Assembly (NCBI RefSeq): GCF_036895565.1
Contig: NZ_CP145904.1
Span: 682,001 to 746,000, forward strand
Length of the DNA stretch: 64,000 nucleotides
Direction of reading: 5' to 3'
Origin: Flavobacterium sp. KS-LB2
GTDB lineage: Bacteria; Bacteroidota; Bacteroidia; Flavobacteriales; Flavobacteriaceae
Positions 38,122 to 47,252 of the stretch are shown in pieces. The position numbers and the translations under genes were made by a program. Within the stretch, counting starts at the first letter, position 1. Each line of letters opens with the position of its first letter. The notes under the pieces were generated by a model. The model searched no databases and was not told the origin of the DNA. It saw only the letters and a program-made list of their open reading frames with translations.

Positions 38122-38214
38122 CCCCATTTGATAAAGTACAATGGTGATTTTAATTTCAGGGCTTCTAACGTTGAGTTTCTATATGATTTAAGAGCTGATT
38201 ATTACAATAAATAA
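38122..38214 (+). pseudogene. Possible relict coding fragment
   Basis: A 30-codon open stretch without a start codon reads PHLIKYNGDFNFRASNVE, then FLYDLRADYYNK and a stop. The amino-acid use is protein-like, but no family was recognised. Two other short frames of similar character precede it at about 37968-38048 and 38054-38131. They may be remains of a lost gene. Confidence 0.25.
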
Positions 38215-38352
38215 ATGCGTTTATAATTTTTTGTTAATAGTAGGTAGGAAACTTGTATTATGTAATTGAATTGTTATTTTTGTTCGTTTTAAATTTAAAG
38301 AATGGTAAGAAATTGTATTATAAATCCAATTCGCTTCTTGATTCTTAAAGTG

Positions 38353-38360
38353 TATATTTG
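38353..38360 (+). promoter_or_regulatory. -7 element TATATTTG of the PPIase gene
   Basis: Matches TAnnTTTG. Directly behind it is a perfect palindrome, gccaaaat (38360-38367) with attttggc (38369-38376), which would fold at the 5' end of the message. Confidence 0.55.
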
Positions 38361-38392
38361 CCAAAATTATTTTGGCCTTTATAAATAGGTTT

Positions 38393-38422
38393 AAAGACAG
38401 TTGAATAAAAGACAGTTGAATA
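38393..38422 (+). repeat. Tandem duplication of 15 bases in the PPIase leader
   Basis: The unit aaagacagttgaata occurs twice without a gap (38393-38407 and 38408-38422), between the promoter and the start codon. Confidence 0.85.
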
Positions 38423-38477
38423 AAGGATGTTTTACAATAAATACAAAATTATAATAATGCCAATAAATAAAATACAA

Positions 38478-39887
38478 ATGAGATCCATCAATAATAGAAT
38501 CGCACTTACTTTTTTTGTTCTGCTTATTTCCAGTGTTGTAGCAAGTGCTCAAGAAATTATTAAGGATAGTGTCATTGCTCCGGTTAAAAAAATTCAATCC
38601 AATCAAAAACAAAAAATTGATGGGGTAATTGCTACTGTTGGTGATTATATCATACTTGATTCAGATATTGACAAGTCTTATCTTGAAATTTCTGCTGGAG
38701 GCGGTTCTGTAAAAGATATTACAAGATGCCAAATGTTAGGAAAATTATTAGAAGATAAATTATATGCGCACCAAGCTATTCAAGATAGTATTGTAGTTAC
38801 TGATGCTGAGATTAAAGGCATGATGGAAGATCGATTGAACTATATGGTAGAGCAAATCGGTTCTTTAGATAAAGTAGTTAAATATTATAAAAAAGATACA
38901 GAGGAGGAATTTAGAACTTATTTCTCTGACATTTTAAAAGAAGGGAAGTTAAGTTCAGAAATGCAAAAGAAAATTGTTGACGGTGTAGAAATTACTCCTG
39001 AAGAAGTTCGTAATTATTTTAAAACGATACCTGCTACAGATCTTCCTTTTTTTGGTGTAGAGTTAGAAGTGGCTCAAATCGTTGTAACTCCCAAAGTTTC
39101 GGATGCCGATAAGCAAAAAGTAATCGATAAACTGAATGGTTTCAAAAAGGAAATTGAAGAAGGTTCTAGTTTTTCTACCAAGGCAGTTTTGTATTCTCAA
39201 GATCCAGGTTCAAGATCGAATGGTGGTTTTTATAAAATGAATCGTAGAACGCCTTTTGTAAAAGAGTTTAAAGATGTTGCTTTTAGCCTTGCTGAAGGAG
39301 AAATTTCTGCTCCTTTTCAAACAGATTTTGGATATCATATCATTTATGTAGAAAAAATAAAAGGACAAGAAATAGAATTGCGCCATATATTATTAACACC
39401 ATCAGTGACGGAAGAAGCATTGAATGAGGCCAAAGAGAAAATTACTTTAATCAAAAAAAGAATTGAAGATAAAGAAATCACTTTTGCGGAAGCGGCAAGA
39501 ACATTATCGGATGAGAAAGAAACTAGAGCCAACGGTGGGGCTTTAATTAATCCAAAAACACAGGATACTCGTTTTGAATTGACTAAGATGGATCCTACTT
39601 TTTACAGCCAAGTTTCTAATTTGAAAGAAGGTGAAGTTTCGGCTCCTTTATTAGAACAAGGAGAAGAAGGAAAGAAAACATTCAAATTAATTACCGTAAC
39701 CAATAGAATAGATGAACATGCAGCAGATTATGCTAAAGATTACATCAAAATAAAAGATTTAGCTTTAAAAAGCAAACAAATTACTACTATCGGAAAATGG
39801 TTTGATGAAAAGATTAAAGAAACGTACATCAAAATCATAGGTGAATATAGAGATTGCGATTTTACAAACAATTGGCTTAAAAAATAG
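38478..39887 (+). CDS. SurA-like periplasmic parvulin peptidyl-prolyl isomerase
   Basis: Periplasmic chaperone and prolyl isomerase helping outer-membrane proteins to fold. From the ATG at 38478 the protein is 469 residues: signal peptide MRSINNRIALTFFVLLISSVVASAQ, N-terminal SurA chaperone domain (DGVIATVGDYIILDSDIDKSYLE), then two parvulin domains (about 200-300, VELEVAQIVVTP...GGFYKMNRRTPF, and about 305-410, IELRHILLTP...GGALINPKTQD). ATGs at 38427 and 38457 are in frame but would put extra residues before the signal peptide. MoxR follows after a hairpin, so it is likely transcribed alone. Confidence 0.92.
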   Translation: MRSINNRIALTFFVLLISSVVASAQEIIKDSVIAPVKKIQSNQKQKIDGVIATVGDYIILDSDIDKSYLEISAGGGSVKDITRCQMLGKLLEDKLYAHQAIQDSIVVTDAEIKGMMEDRLNYMVEQIGSLDKVVKYYKKDTEEEFRTYFSDILKEGKLSSEMQKKIVDGVEITPEEVRNYFKTIPATDLPFFGVELEVAQIVVTPKVSDADKQKVIDKLNGFKKEIEEGSSFSTKAVLYSQDPGSRSNGGFYKMNRRTPFVKEFKDVAFSLAEGEISAPFQTDFGYHIIYVEKIKGQEIELRHILLTPSVTEEALNEAKEKITLIKKRIEDKEITFAEAARTLSDEKETRANGGALINPKTQDTRFELTKMDPTFYSQVSNLKEGEVSAPLLEQGEEGKKTFKLITVTNRIDEHAADYAKDYIKIKDLALKSKQITTIGKWFDEKIKETYIKIIGEYRDCDFTNNWLKK

Positions 39888-39945
39888 TCCTCTTATTCAT
39901 ACATTAGATTCGAATTAGGAGTGAAAATTTTTCAATAAATAAATA

Positions 39946-39985
39946 AAAAGAGTTAGTTTTATGATTTCATAATGCTAACTCTTTT
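39946..39985 (+). terminator. Terminator after the PPIase gene
   Basis: Eleven-bp stem aaaagagttag (39946-39956) with ctaactctttt (39975-39985). The T run is short. Confidence 0.7.
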
Positions 39986-40005
39986 GAATTTTAAATACTT
40001 TATAC

Positions 40006-40959
40006 ATGTCAGACGTAGCAGCAATACATAACTTGGTTCAAAAAAGGAATAAGCTAAAAACGGAGATAGCAAAAATCATTGTAGGTCAAAATGATGTAGT
40101 AGATCAAATTTTGCTTTGTATATTTTCTGGTGGGCATGCATTATTGGTAGGAGTTCCAGGATTAGCCAAAACATTGATGGTAAATACCCTTGCACAAGCA
40201 TTGGGGCTTGATTTTAAAAGAATTCAGTTTACTCCGGATTTGATGCCATCGGATATACTTGGAAGTGAAATACTAGATGAAAACCGTCATTTCAAGTTCA
40301 TAAAAGGACCTATTTTTTCCAATATTATTTTGGCTGACGAAATCAACAGAACGCCACCAAAAACTCAGGCAGCTTTACTAGAAGCGATGCAGGAGCGTTC
40401 GGTTACTATTGCGGGTGAAAACTATAAACTAGATTTGCCTTATTTTGTTTTGGCAACTCAAAATCCTATTGAGCAAGAAGGAACTTATCCGTTGCCAGAA
40501 GCACAGTTGGATCGTTTTATGTTTGCTATAAAACTAGAATATCCTTCTTTTTTAGAAGAAGTTCAAGTGGTGAAACAAACTACTTCAGATATAAAAAACA
40601 CTATAAATCCATTGTTTACAGCTCAAGAAATAATCGATTTCCAACAATTAATTCGTAGAATACCTGTTGCTGATAATGTCATTGAGTATGCAGTAACATT
40701 AGTGAGTAAAACAAGACCTGATAATCCATTGTCTAATGAGTTTGTCAAAAATTATTTAGATTGGGGAGCGGGTCCGAGAGCCTCGCAAAATTTAATTTTG
40801 GCAGCGAAAGCGAATGCTGCTTTTAATGGGAAATTTTCTCCTGATATTGAAGATGTAAAAGCAGTGGCTACTGGAATTTTACGTCATAGAATTATTAAAA
40901 ATTATAAAGCCGATGCCGAGGGAATTACTGAAGAAATGATTATTTCTAAGCTGATGTAA
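40006..40959 (+). CDS. MoxR family AAA+ ATPase
   Basis: MoxR-type AAA+ ATPase, a presumed chaperone that works with von Willebrand (vWA) domain partners. 317 residues. Walker A GVPGLAKT (49-56), Walker B IILADEINR (108-116), sensor 1 FVLATQNPIEQEGTYPLPEAQLDRF, arginine finger region GPRASQNL, and C-terminal lid. Usually DUF58 and vWA (BatA/BatB) genes follow moxR; here the next gene is acnB, after a terminator, so it is an isolated copy. Confidence 0.93.
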   Translation: MSDVAAIHNLVQKRNKLKTEIAKIIVGQNDVVDQILLCIFSGGHALLVGVPGLAKTLMVNTLAQALGLDFKRIQFTPDLMPSDILGSEILDENRHFKFIKGPIFSNIILADEINRTPPKTQAALLEAMQERSVTIAGENYKLDLPYFVLATQNPIEQEGTYPLPEAQLDRFMFAIKLEYPSFLEEVQVVKQTTSDIKNTINPLFTAQEIIDFQQLIRRIPVADNVIEYAVTLVSKTRPDNPLSNEFVKNYLDWGAGPRASQNLILAAKANAAFNGKFSPDIEDVKAVATGILRHRIIKNYKADAEGITEEMIISKLM

Positions 40960-40978
40960 TTATTTTTAGTTTTTAGAA

Positions 40979-41018
40979 AAAGCCAAACAGATTTTAGAAA
41001 TTTGTTTGGCTTTTTTTT
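40979..41018 (+). terminator. Terminator of the moxR gene
   Basis: Eleven-bp stem aaagccaaaca (40979-40989) with tgtttggcttt (41003-41013), then a T run. Confidence 0.9.
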
Positions 41019-41313
41019 ATTTGGAATACACGTATGTTAGTTTGACCAAAACGAACATCAAAACACGCAACTATAACGTTGTAAATGGTAATTTAGAAAG
41101 GTTCTTAGCTGAAAGTGCTATAAAATCTAATTTACTAAGTATTGTTAAATTTCAACTTTCTCAAAGAAAAGATTTTAAACTATTAATAATTTATTATTTT
41201 AAGTTATAATTGAGTTTTTGATAATAAAAGGTGGTGAAACTCTTTATTTTGTAATAATAATTTTTGAAAAAGCTACTTCTATTATATTTTTTTTAATTCT
41301 CGGCTTTAATTCC
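41019..41313. other. Gene-free stretch upstream of acnB
   Basis: About 295 AT-rich bases. A 67-codon open frame in it (from 41006) starts at a TTG inside the terminator and is not convincing. Nothing else seen before the promoter at 41314. Confidence 0.5.
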
Positions 41314-41321
41314 TAAATTTG
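41314..41321 (+). promoter_or_regulatory. -7 element TAAATTTG of acnB
   Basis: Matches TAnnTTTG, 39 bases before the start codon. No TTTG at the -33 position. Confidence 0.5.
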
Positions 41322-41359
41322 CGTACAAAAAATAAAAATACCAAGAAAAGACTTCTATT

Positions 41360-44131
41360 ATGAACACTTATAAGGATTATATTCAAGAGATTGAAGAACG
41401 AAAAGGTCAAGGGCTTCACCCAAAACCAATTGATGGCGCTGATTTACTAAGCGAAATCATTGCGCAAATTAAAGATTTAAATAACGAGTATAGAGCGGAT
41501 TCTCTTAACTTCTTTATTTATAATGTTGTACCAGGAACTACACCTGCTGCTAATGTTAAAGCTGATTTTTTAAAAGAGATTATTCTTGGCGAATCCCTTG
41601 TAAATGAAATTACACCTGCATTTGCATTAGAGTTGTTATCACACATGAAAGGTGGTCCATCGATAAAAGTGTTACTTGATTTAGCTTTAGGAAATGATGC
41701 TGTAATTGCAAAAGAAGCTGCGGAAGTTCTGAAAACACAAGTGTATCTATATGAAGCAGATACAGATCGTTTAGAAGCAGCTTTCAAAAGTGGTAATGAA
41801 ATAGCAAAAGAAATCTTAGTAAGCTATGCAAAAGCAGAGTTTTTTACGAAATTACCAGAGGTAGTAGAAGAAATTAAGGTGGTTACATTCATCGCTGGTG
41901 AAGGGGATATTTCAACAGATTTACTTTCTCCGGGAAACCAAGCACACTCCCGTTCAGATCGTGAATTGCATGGTAAATGTTTTATTTCTCCAGAAGCTCA
42001 AGATAAAATTGAAGTTCTTAAAACGCAACATCCAGATAAATCTGTAATGTTAATTGCAGAAAAAGGTACAATGGGTGTTGGTTCATCTAGAATGTCAGGT
42101 GTAAATAATGTGGCACTTTGGTCTGGTAAACAAGCAAGTCCTTATGTTCCATTTATTAATATAGCTCCTATTGTAGCTGGAACAAATGGTATTTCTCCAA
42201 TTTTCCTGACTACTGTAGATGTAACGGGTGGTATTGGTCTTGATCTTAAAAACTGGGTCAAAAAATTAGATGAAAACGGAGAAGCACTTCGTAATGAAAA
42301 TGGGGATCCAATTTTAGAAGAAGCATATTCTGTTGCAACTGGAACTGTCTTAACCATCAACACAAAGACAAAAAAATTATATAATGGCGACCAAGAATTA
42401 ATTGATATTTCTAAGGCATTCACTCCTCAGAAAATGGAATTCATTAAAGCTGGTGGGTCTTACGCAATTGTATTTGGAAAAAAATTACAAACATTTGCTT
42501 CAAAAACGTTAGGAATTGATATCGTACCAGTATTCGCTCCGTCAAAAGAAGTTTCTGTTGAAGGACAGGGACTTACTGCGGTAGAAAAAATATTTAATAA
42601 AAATGCGGTTGGAAATACACCGGGTAAAGTGTTACATGCGGGTTCTGATGTTCGTGTTACCGTAAATATTGTAGGTTCGCAAGATACAACAGGTTTGATG
42701 ACTTCTCAAGAATTAGAGTCTATGGCTGCAACTGTGATTTCGCCAATTGTTGACGGTGCTTACCAATCTGGTTGTCACACTGCTTCAGTTTGGGATAATA
42801 AATCGAAAGCAAATATTCCAAGATTGATGAAATTCATGAATGATTTTGGTTTGATTACTGCTCGTGACCCAAAAGGAGAATATCACGCCATGACGGATGT
42901 AATTCATAAGGTTTTGAATGATATAACTGTAGACGAATGGGCTATTATTATTGGTGGTGATTCGCATACAAGAATGTCCAAAGGTGTGGCTTTTGGTGCT
43001 GATTCAGGAACTGTTGCGCTTGCATTGGCTACAGGCGAAGCTTCTATGCCAATTCCAGAATCAGTGAAAGTTACGTTCAAAGGAGACATGAAACATTACA
43101 TGGATTTCCGTGATGTGGTGCATGCTACGCAATCGCAAATGTTGCAGCAATTTGGTGGAGAGAATGTATTCCAAGGAAGAATTATTGAGGTTCACATTGG
43201 TACACTTACGGCTGACCAAGCGTTTACGTTTACAGATTGGACAGCAGAGATGAAAGCAAAAGCTTCAATCTGTATTTCTGAGGATGATACTTTAATAGAA
43301 TCATTAGAGATTGCTAAGGGAAGAATCCAAATTATGATTGATAAAGGTATGGACAATCAAAAGCAAGTGCTGAAAGGATTGATCGATATTGCAAATAATA
43401 GAATTGCTGAAATTCGATCAGGTGAAAAACCAGCTTTAACACCAGATGCAAACGCAAAATATTATGCGGAAGTAGTTATTGATTTAGATATTGTTGCAGA
43501 ACCAATGATCGCAGATCCAGACGTAAATAATGCGGATGTTTCTAAGCGTTATACTCACGATACAATTCGTCCTCTTTCTTTTTACGGGGGAACAAAAAAA
43601 GTAGATCTTGGATTTGTTGGTTCTTGTATGGTTCACAAAGGAGATTTGAAAATTTTATCTCAAATGCTGAAAAATATAGATGAACAACATGGTAAAGTTG
43701 AGTTTAAAGCACCACTTGTAGTAGCGCCTCCAACATATAACATCGTTGATGAATTGAAAGCAGAGGGTGATTGGGAAGTGTTACAAAAATATTCTGGTTT
43801 TGAATTTGACGATAATGCGCCTAAAGGTGTAGCTCGTACTGGATATGAAAATATTCTGTATTTAGAACGTCCTGGTTGTAACCTTTGTATGGGTAATCAA
43901 GAAAAAGCAGCCAAAGGAGATACAGTTATGGCGACTTCTACTCGACTTTTCCAAGGAAGAGTGGTGGAAGATACAGAAGGGAAAAAAGGAGAATCATTAC
44001 TTTCATCAACACCTGTTGTTGTATTGTCTACAATCTTAGGTAGAACACCTACTATTGAAGAGTACAAAGCAGCAGTGAAGGGAATTAATTTGACACAATT
44101 TGCACCTTCTCACAAGCTATTAGTTAAATAA
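41360..44131 (+). CDS. acnB: Aconitate hydratase B (bifunctional with 2-methylisocitrate dehydratase)
   Basis: TCA-cycle aconitase interconverting citrate and isocitrate; many AcnB enzymes also act on 2-methylisocitrate. 923 residues in AcnB order: N-terminal HEAT-like domain (about 1-155), then the swivel domain, then the catalytic domains 1-3. Cluster ligands are the Cys in GSCMVHKGD and both in ERPGCNLCMGNQEKA. Other conserved parts: GEGDISTDLLSPGNQAHSRSDRELHGK and GSSRMSGVNN (swivel), and GGDSHTRMSKGVAFGADSGT. A terminator separates it from the second aconitase gene, so the two are independent units. Confidence 0.96.
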   Translation: MNTYKDYIQEIEERKGQGLHPKPIDGADLLSEIIAQIKDLNNEYRADSLNFFIYNVVPGTTPAANVKADFLKEIILGESLVNEITPAFALELLSHMKGGPSIKVLLDLALGNDAVIAKEAAEVLKTQVYLYEADTDRLEAAFKSGNEIAKEILVSYAKAEFFTKLPEVVEEIKVVTFIAGEGDISTDLLSPGNQAHSRSDRELHGKCFISPEAQDKIEVLKTQHPDKSVMLIAEKGTMGVGSSRMSGVNNVALWSGKQASPYVPFINIAPIVAGTNGISPIFLTTVDVTGGIGLDLKNWVKKLDENGEALRNENGDPILEEAYSVATGTVLTINTKTKKLYNGDQELIDISKAFTPQKMEFIKAGGSYAIVFGKKLQTFASKTLGIDIVPVFAPSKEVSVEGQGLTAVEKIFNKNAVGNTPGKVLHAGSDVRVTVNIVGSQDTTGLMTSQELESMAATVISPIVDGAYQSGCHTASVWDNKSKANIPRLMKFMNDFGLITARDPKGEYHAMTDVIHKVLNDITVDEWAIIIGGDSHTRMSKGVAFGADSGTVALALATGEASMPIPESVKVTFKGDMKHYMDFRDVVHATQSQMLQQFGGENVFQGRIIEVHIGTLTADQAFTFTDWTAEMKAKASICISEDDTLIESLEIAKGRIQIMIDKGMDNQKQVLKGLIDIANNRIAEIRSGEKPALTPDANAKYYAEVVIDLDIVAEPMIADPDVNNADVSKRYTHDTIRPLSFYGGTKKVDLGFVGSCMVHKGDLKILSQMLKNIDEQHGKVEFKAPLVVAPPTYNIVDELKAEGDWEVLQKYSGFEFDDNAPKGVARTGYENILYLERPGCNLCMGNQEKAAKGDTVMATSTRLFQGRVVEDTEGKKGESLLSSTPVVVLSTILGRTPTIEEYKAAVKGINLTQFAPSHKLLVK

Positions 44132-44158
44132 TAATAAATTAGTTAATTATATTATAAA

Positions 44159-44188
44159 AGCCTGAGTCATTAGACTCGGGCTTTTTTT
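44159..44188 (+). terminator. Terminator of acnB
   Basis: Nine-bp stem with one G-U pair, agcctgagt (44159-44167) with actcgggct (44174-44182), loop cattag, then a T run. Confidence 0.85.
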
Positions 44189-44251
44189 ATACGCCGTTTT
44201 TTTGTATCTTGTATGTTCAAAATAGAATACTACTAATTAAATATAAATCTT

Positions 44252-46519
44252 ATGGCATTTGATATTGAAATGATCAAAGAAGTGTATGCAAATATGACCT
44301 CTCGTGTAGACAAAGCACGTGAGATAGTTGGTCGTCCACTTACTTTAACAGAGAAAATTTTGTACACCCATCTTTGGGATGGTAATCCTACTAAGGCGTT
44401 TACGAAAGGTGTAGATTATGTAGATTTTGCTCCAGATAGAGTAGCGTGTCAAGATGCAACAGCTCAAATGGCTTTATTGCAATTTATGCATGCGGGAAAG
44501 AAAAAAGTTGCTGTTCCTACAACAGTGCACTGTGATCACTTAATTCTAGCAAAAAATGGAGCGAAATCTGATTTAGCTCTAGCAAACACGCAATCAAAAG
44601 AAGTTTTTGATTTCCTTTCTTCAGTATCGGATAAATATGGAATTGGTTTCTGGAAACCAGGTTCAGGTATTATTCACCAAATCGTTTTAGAGAACTATGC
44701 ATTCCCTGGAGGTTTGATGATTGGTACTGATTCACATACTGTAAATGCTGGTGGATTAGGAATGTTAGCTATTGGCGTTGGTGGTGCTGATGCGGTAGAT
44801 GTAATGTCGGGAATGTCTTGGGAATTGAAATTTCCAAAATTAATAGGAGTAAAATTAACTGGAAAATTATCGGGTTGGACGGCACCAAAAGACGTAATTC
44901 TTAAAGTGGCAGATATTCTTACCGTAAAAGGAGGTACTGGAGCTATCTTAGAATATTTCGGAGAAGGTGCTACTTCTATGTCATGTACTGGAAAAGGAAC
45001 TATTTGTAATATGGGTGCCGAAATTGGAGCAACTACATCTACATTTGGTTATGACGAGTCAATGAGAAGGTATCTTTCTGCAACAGGTCGTCAGGACGTA
45101 GTAGATGCGGCTGATAATGTTGCTTCTTACTTAACTGCCGATCCAGAGGTATATGCAAATCCGGAAACGTATTTCGATCAAGTTATCGAAATCAATCTTT
45201 CTGAATTAGAGCCACATATTAACGGACCTTTTACTCCAGATCGTGGTACACCAGTTTCTAAAATGAAAGAAGAAGCCGCTGCTAATGGCTGGCCTATAAA
45301 AGTTGAATGGGGATTAATTGGTTCTTGTACTAACTCTTCTTATGAAGATATGGCGCGTGCTGCCTCTATCGTAAACCAAGCAGTTGAAATGGGAATTAGC
45401 CCAAAAGCAGAGTTTGGAATCAATCCAGGTTCGGAGCAAATTAGATATACTATCGAAAGAGACGGAATCATCGCTACTTTTGAAAAAATGGGAACCAAAG
45501 TATTTACAAATGCGTGCGGACCATGTATAGGACAATGGGATAGAGCAGGAGCCGATAAACAAGAAAAAAATACCATCGTTCATTCTTTCAACCGTAACTT
45601 TTCTAAACGTGCTGATGGTAACCCAAACACACACGCTTTTGTAACGTCTCCAGAAATGGTTGCCGCATTAGCTATTTCAGGACGCTTGGATTTTAATCCA
45701 ATCACTGATACTCTGATCACTGATAACGGTGACGAAGTGAAACTGACTGCTCCTTATGGTGATGAATTGCCTAAAAAAGGTTTCGCAGTAGAAGATGCCG
45801 GTTTTCAAGCACCAGCAGCAGATGGAAGTGGCGTAATGGTAGCGGTCTCTGAAACTTCAGATCGTTTGCAATTGTTGGCGCCATTCGAAGCTTGGGATGG
45901 GAAAAATATTACAGGTGCTAAATTATTAATAAAAGCATTTGGGAAATGTACTACAGATCATATTTCTATGGCCGGACCTTGGTTGCGTTTCCGTGGGCAC
46001 TTAGATAATATTTCTAATAATATGTTGATTGGAGCAGTAAATGCTTTTAACCAAAAAACAAATTCAGTCAAAAACCAATTGACTGGAGAATACGATGCAG
46101 TTCCGGCTGTAGCGCGTGCTTACAAAGCCGCTGGAATTGCTTCAATTGTTGTAGGTGATCACAATTATGGAGAAGGTTCGTCACGTGAACATGCAGCTAT
46201 GGAACCACGTTTTTTAGGTGTGAAAGCAGTTTTGGTAAAATCTTTTGCTCGTATTCACGAAACCAACTTGAAAAAACAAGGGATGTTAGGATTAACTTTT
46301 GTTAACGAAGCTGACTACGATAAAATCCAAGAAGATGATACTATCAACTTTACTGATTTAGTCGATTTTGCTCCAGGAAAACCATTAACAGTAGAATTTG
46401 TTCATGCAGATGGTACCAAAGATGTAATCCTAGCAAATCATACCTACAACGAAGGGCAAATTGGTTGGTTCGTTGCCGGTTCAGCATTAAACTTAATAGC
46501 AGCTGCCAGTAACGCATAA
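44252..46519 (+). CDS. Aconitate hydratase, mitochondrial type
   Basis: Second aconitase, 755 residues, with the domain order of mitochondrial aconitase (domains 1-3, linker, swivel last) and not of AcnB. Evidence: [52 protein letters not shown], cluster Cys in [13 protein letters not shown] and [10 protein letters not shown], and the swivel motif [19 protein letters not shown]. It has no presequence and begins [15 protein letters not shown]. It is only distantly related to its AcnB neighbour. Two aconitases often divide labour between growth phases or oxidant exposure, which cannot be read from this sequence. Confidence 0.96.
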   Translation: MAFDIEMIKEVYANMTSRVDKAREIVGRPLTLTEKILYTHLWDGNPTKAFTKGVDYVDFAPDRVACQDATAQMALLQFMHAGKKKVAVPTTVHCDHLILAKNGAKSDLALANTQSKEVFDFLSSVSDKYGIGFWKPGSGIIHQIVLENYAFPGGLMIGTDSHTVNAGGLGMLAIGVGGADAVDVMSGMSWELKFPKLIGVKLTGKLSGWTAPKDVILKVADILTVKGGTGAILEYFGEGATSMSCTGKGTICNMGAEIGATTSTFGYDESMRRYLSATGRQDVVDAADNVASYLTADPEVYANPETYFDQVIEINLSELEPHINGPFTPDRGTPVSKMKEEAAANGWPIKVEWGLIGSCTNSSYEDMARAASIVNQAVEMGISPKAEFGINPGSEQIRYTIERDGIIATFEKMGTKVFTNACGPCIGQWDRAGADKQEKNTIVHSFNRNFSKRADGNPNTHAFVTSPEMVAALAISGRLDFNPITDTLITDNGDEVKLTAPYGDELPKKGFAVEDAGFQAPAADGSGVMVAVSETSDRLQLLAPFEAWDGKNITGAKLLIKAFGKCTTDHISMAGPWLRFRGHLDNISNNMLIGAVNAFNQKTNSVKNQLTGEYDAVPAVARAYKAAGIASIVVGDHNYGEGSSREHAAMEPRFLGVKAVLVKSFARIHETNLKKQGMLGLTFVNEADYDKIQEDDTINFTDLVDFAPGKPLTVEFVHADGTKDVILANHTYNEGQIGWFVAGSALNLIAAASNA

Positions 46520-46566
46520 TCAAGAAGTATTCAGAGACCAGTTTATAATGGTCAGTTCAAAATATA

Positions 46567-46629
46567 AAGTGTTTAGTGATTTAGTTGGCAGTTATTCAAG
46601 ATTGCGACTGATTACTGAACACTTTTTTT
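46567..46629 (+). terminator. Terminator of the second aconitase gene
   Basis: Eleven-bp stem with one G-U pair, aagtgtttagt (46567-46577) with actgaacactt (46614-46624), long loop, then a T run. Confidence 0.7.
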
Positions 46630-46810
46630 AGGAGCTATTTCCTGCTGGCCGTTTCAAGCTTTTTCGCAAAATTGCTTTTTTCCAAGATAAAAAAGGAGCT
46701 TCTTTGTCGCTCTTTTTTCTCAGGAAAAATAAGCAATTCCGCTTCAAAAGGCTTTCCACTTTCATCATGGCTACACATTAGAAACCATATTTTCAATGCC
46801 AATTCATGGT
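46630..46810. repeat. Dispersed palindromic repeat, copy 3 (long form)
   Basis: A 181-base intergenic element. The outer blocks ggagctatttcctgctggcc and gctttccactttcatcatgg match those of the copies at 10186 and 18131. The inside holds nested inverted repeats: attgcttttttcc (46671-46683) with ggaaaaataagcaat (46723-46737), and around the centre aaaaaaggagc with gctctttttt. The tail tcaatgccaattcatgg is a block I recall from other Flavobacterium copies. Confidence 0.65.
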
Positions 46811-47252
46811 TTTACAGCACATTTTTTTCGAAAAAGAAAAGAGCTTTGAACTGAAAATCGCAGCAAAATTCAAAAAACAAGTCGATTTTTTGTTTTTTGA
46901 ACGTTAAAATTTAAAAAAAGGAGGTGTTTTTTGATTAAATGGCTTATATTAGCTTTTTTGAAAAATTAAATTTTAAATGAAGCTTTTTGGATGGCTTTTC
47001 TTTATAATTTTTTTTCAACGCAACAATACAATAGGTAGTGTACGGTGTACTATTTCAACTGCTTTTTGCAATTGAAATAAAAAATCAACTAGAATTTAAA
47101 CGAACACATTCTGAACCTCTTTTCTGGAAAGAGATAAGGATGATTTTTACAATTTTTTAAGTAAAAAGTAAAAAAGCAAACCATAGCGAGATTTAATAAT
47201 TATATCCCGAAATCGCTGTGTGGTATAAAATGGGGTAAGTAATTTGAAATAA
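46811..47252. other. Gene-free stretch before the LysM gene
   Basis: About 440 bases, rich in poly-A and poly-T tracts, without a credible coding frame. Long antisense frames here only mirror the LysM gene 5' end. No clear promoter match. Confidence 0.55.

Larger units (their letters stand above)
37661..38350. other. Gene-free stretch between amylase and PPIase genes
   Basis: About 690 bases between divergent genes. It holds an operator-like inverted repeat (37918-37933) and three short coding-looking frames between about 37968 and 38214, none long enough to call a gene. No TAnnTTTG element was found for the amylase gene. Confidence 0.55.

Noticed and set aside
41006..41209. 67-codon plus-strand frame after moxR
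   Set aside because: It begins at a TTG inside the moxR terminator arm, has no promoter of its own and no recognisable motif.
41360..46519. The two aconitase genes considered as one operon
   Set aside because: A strong terminator (44159-44188) lies between them.
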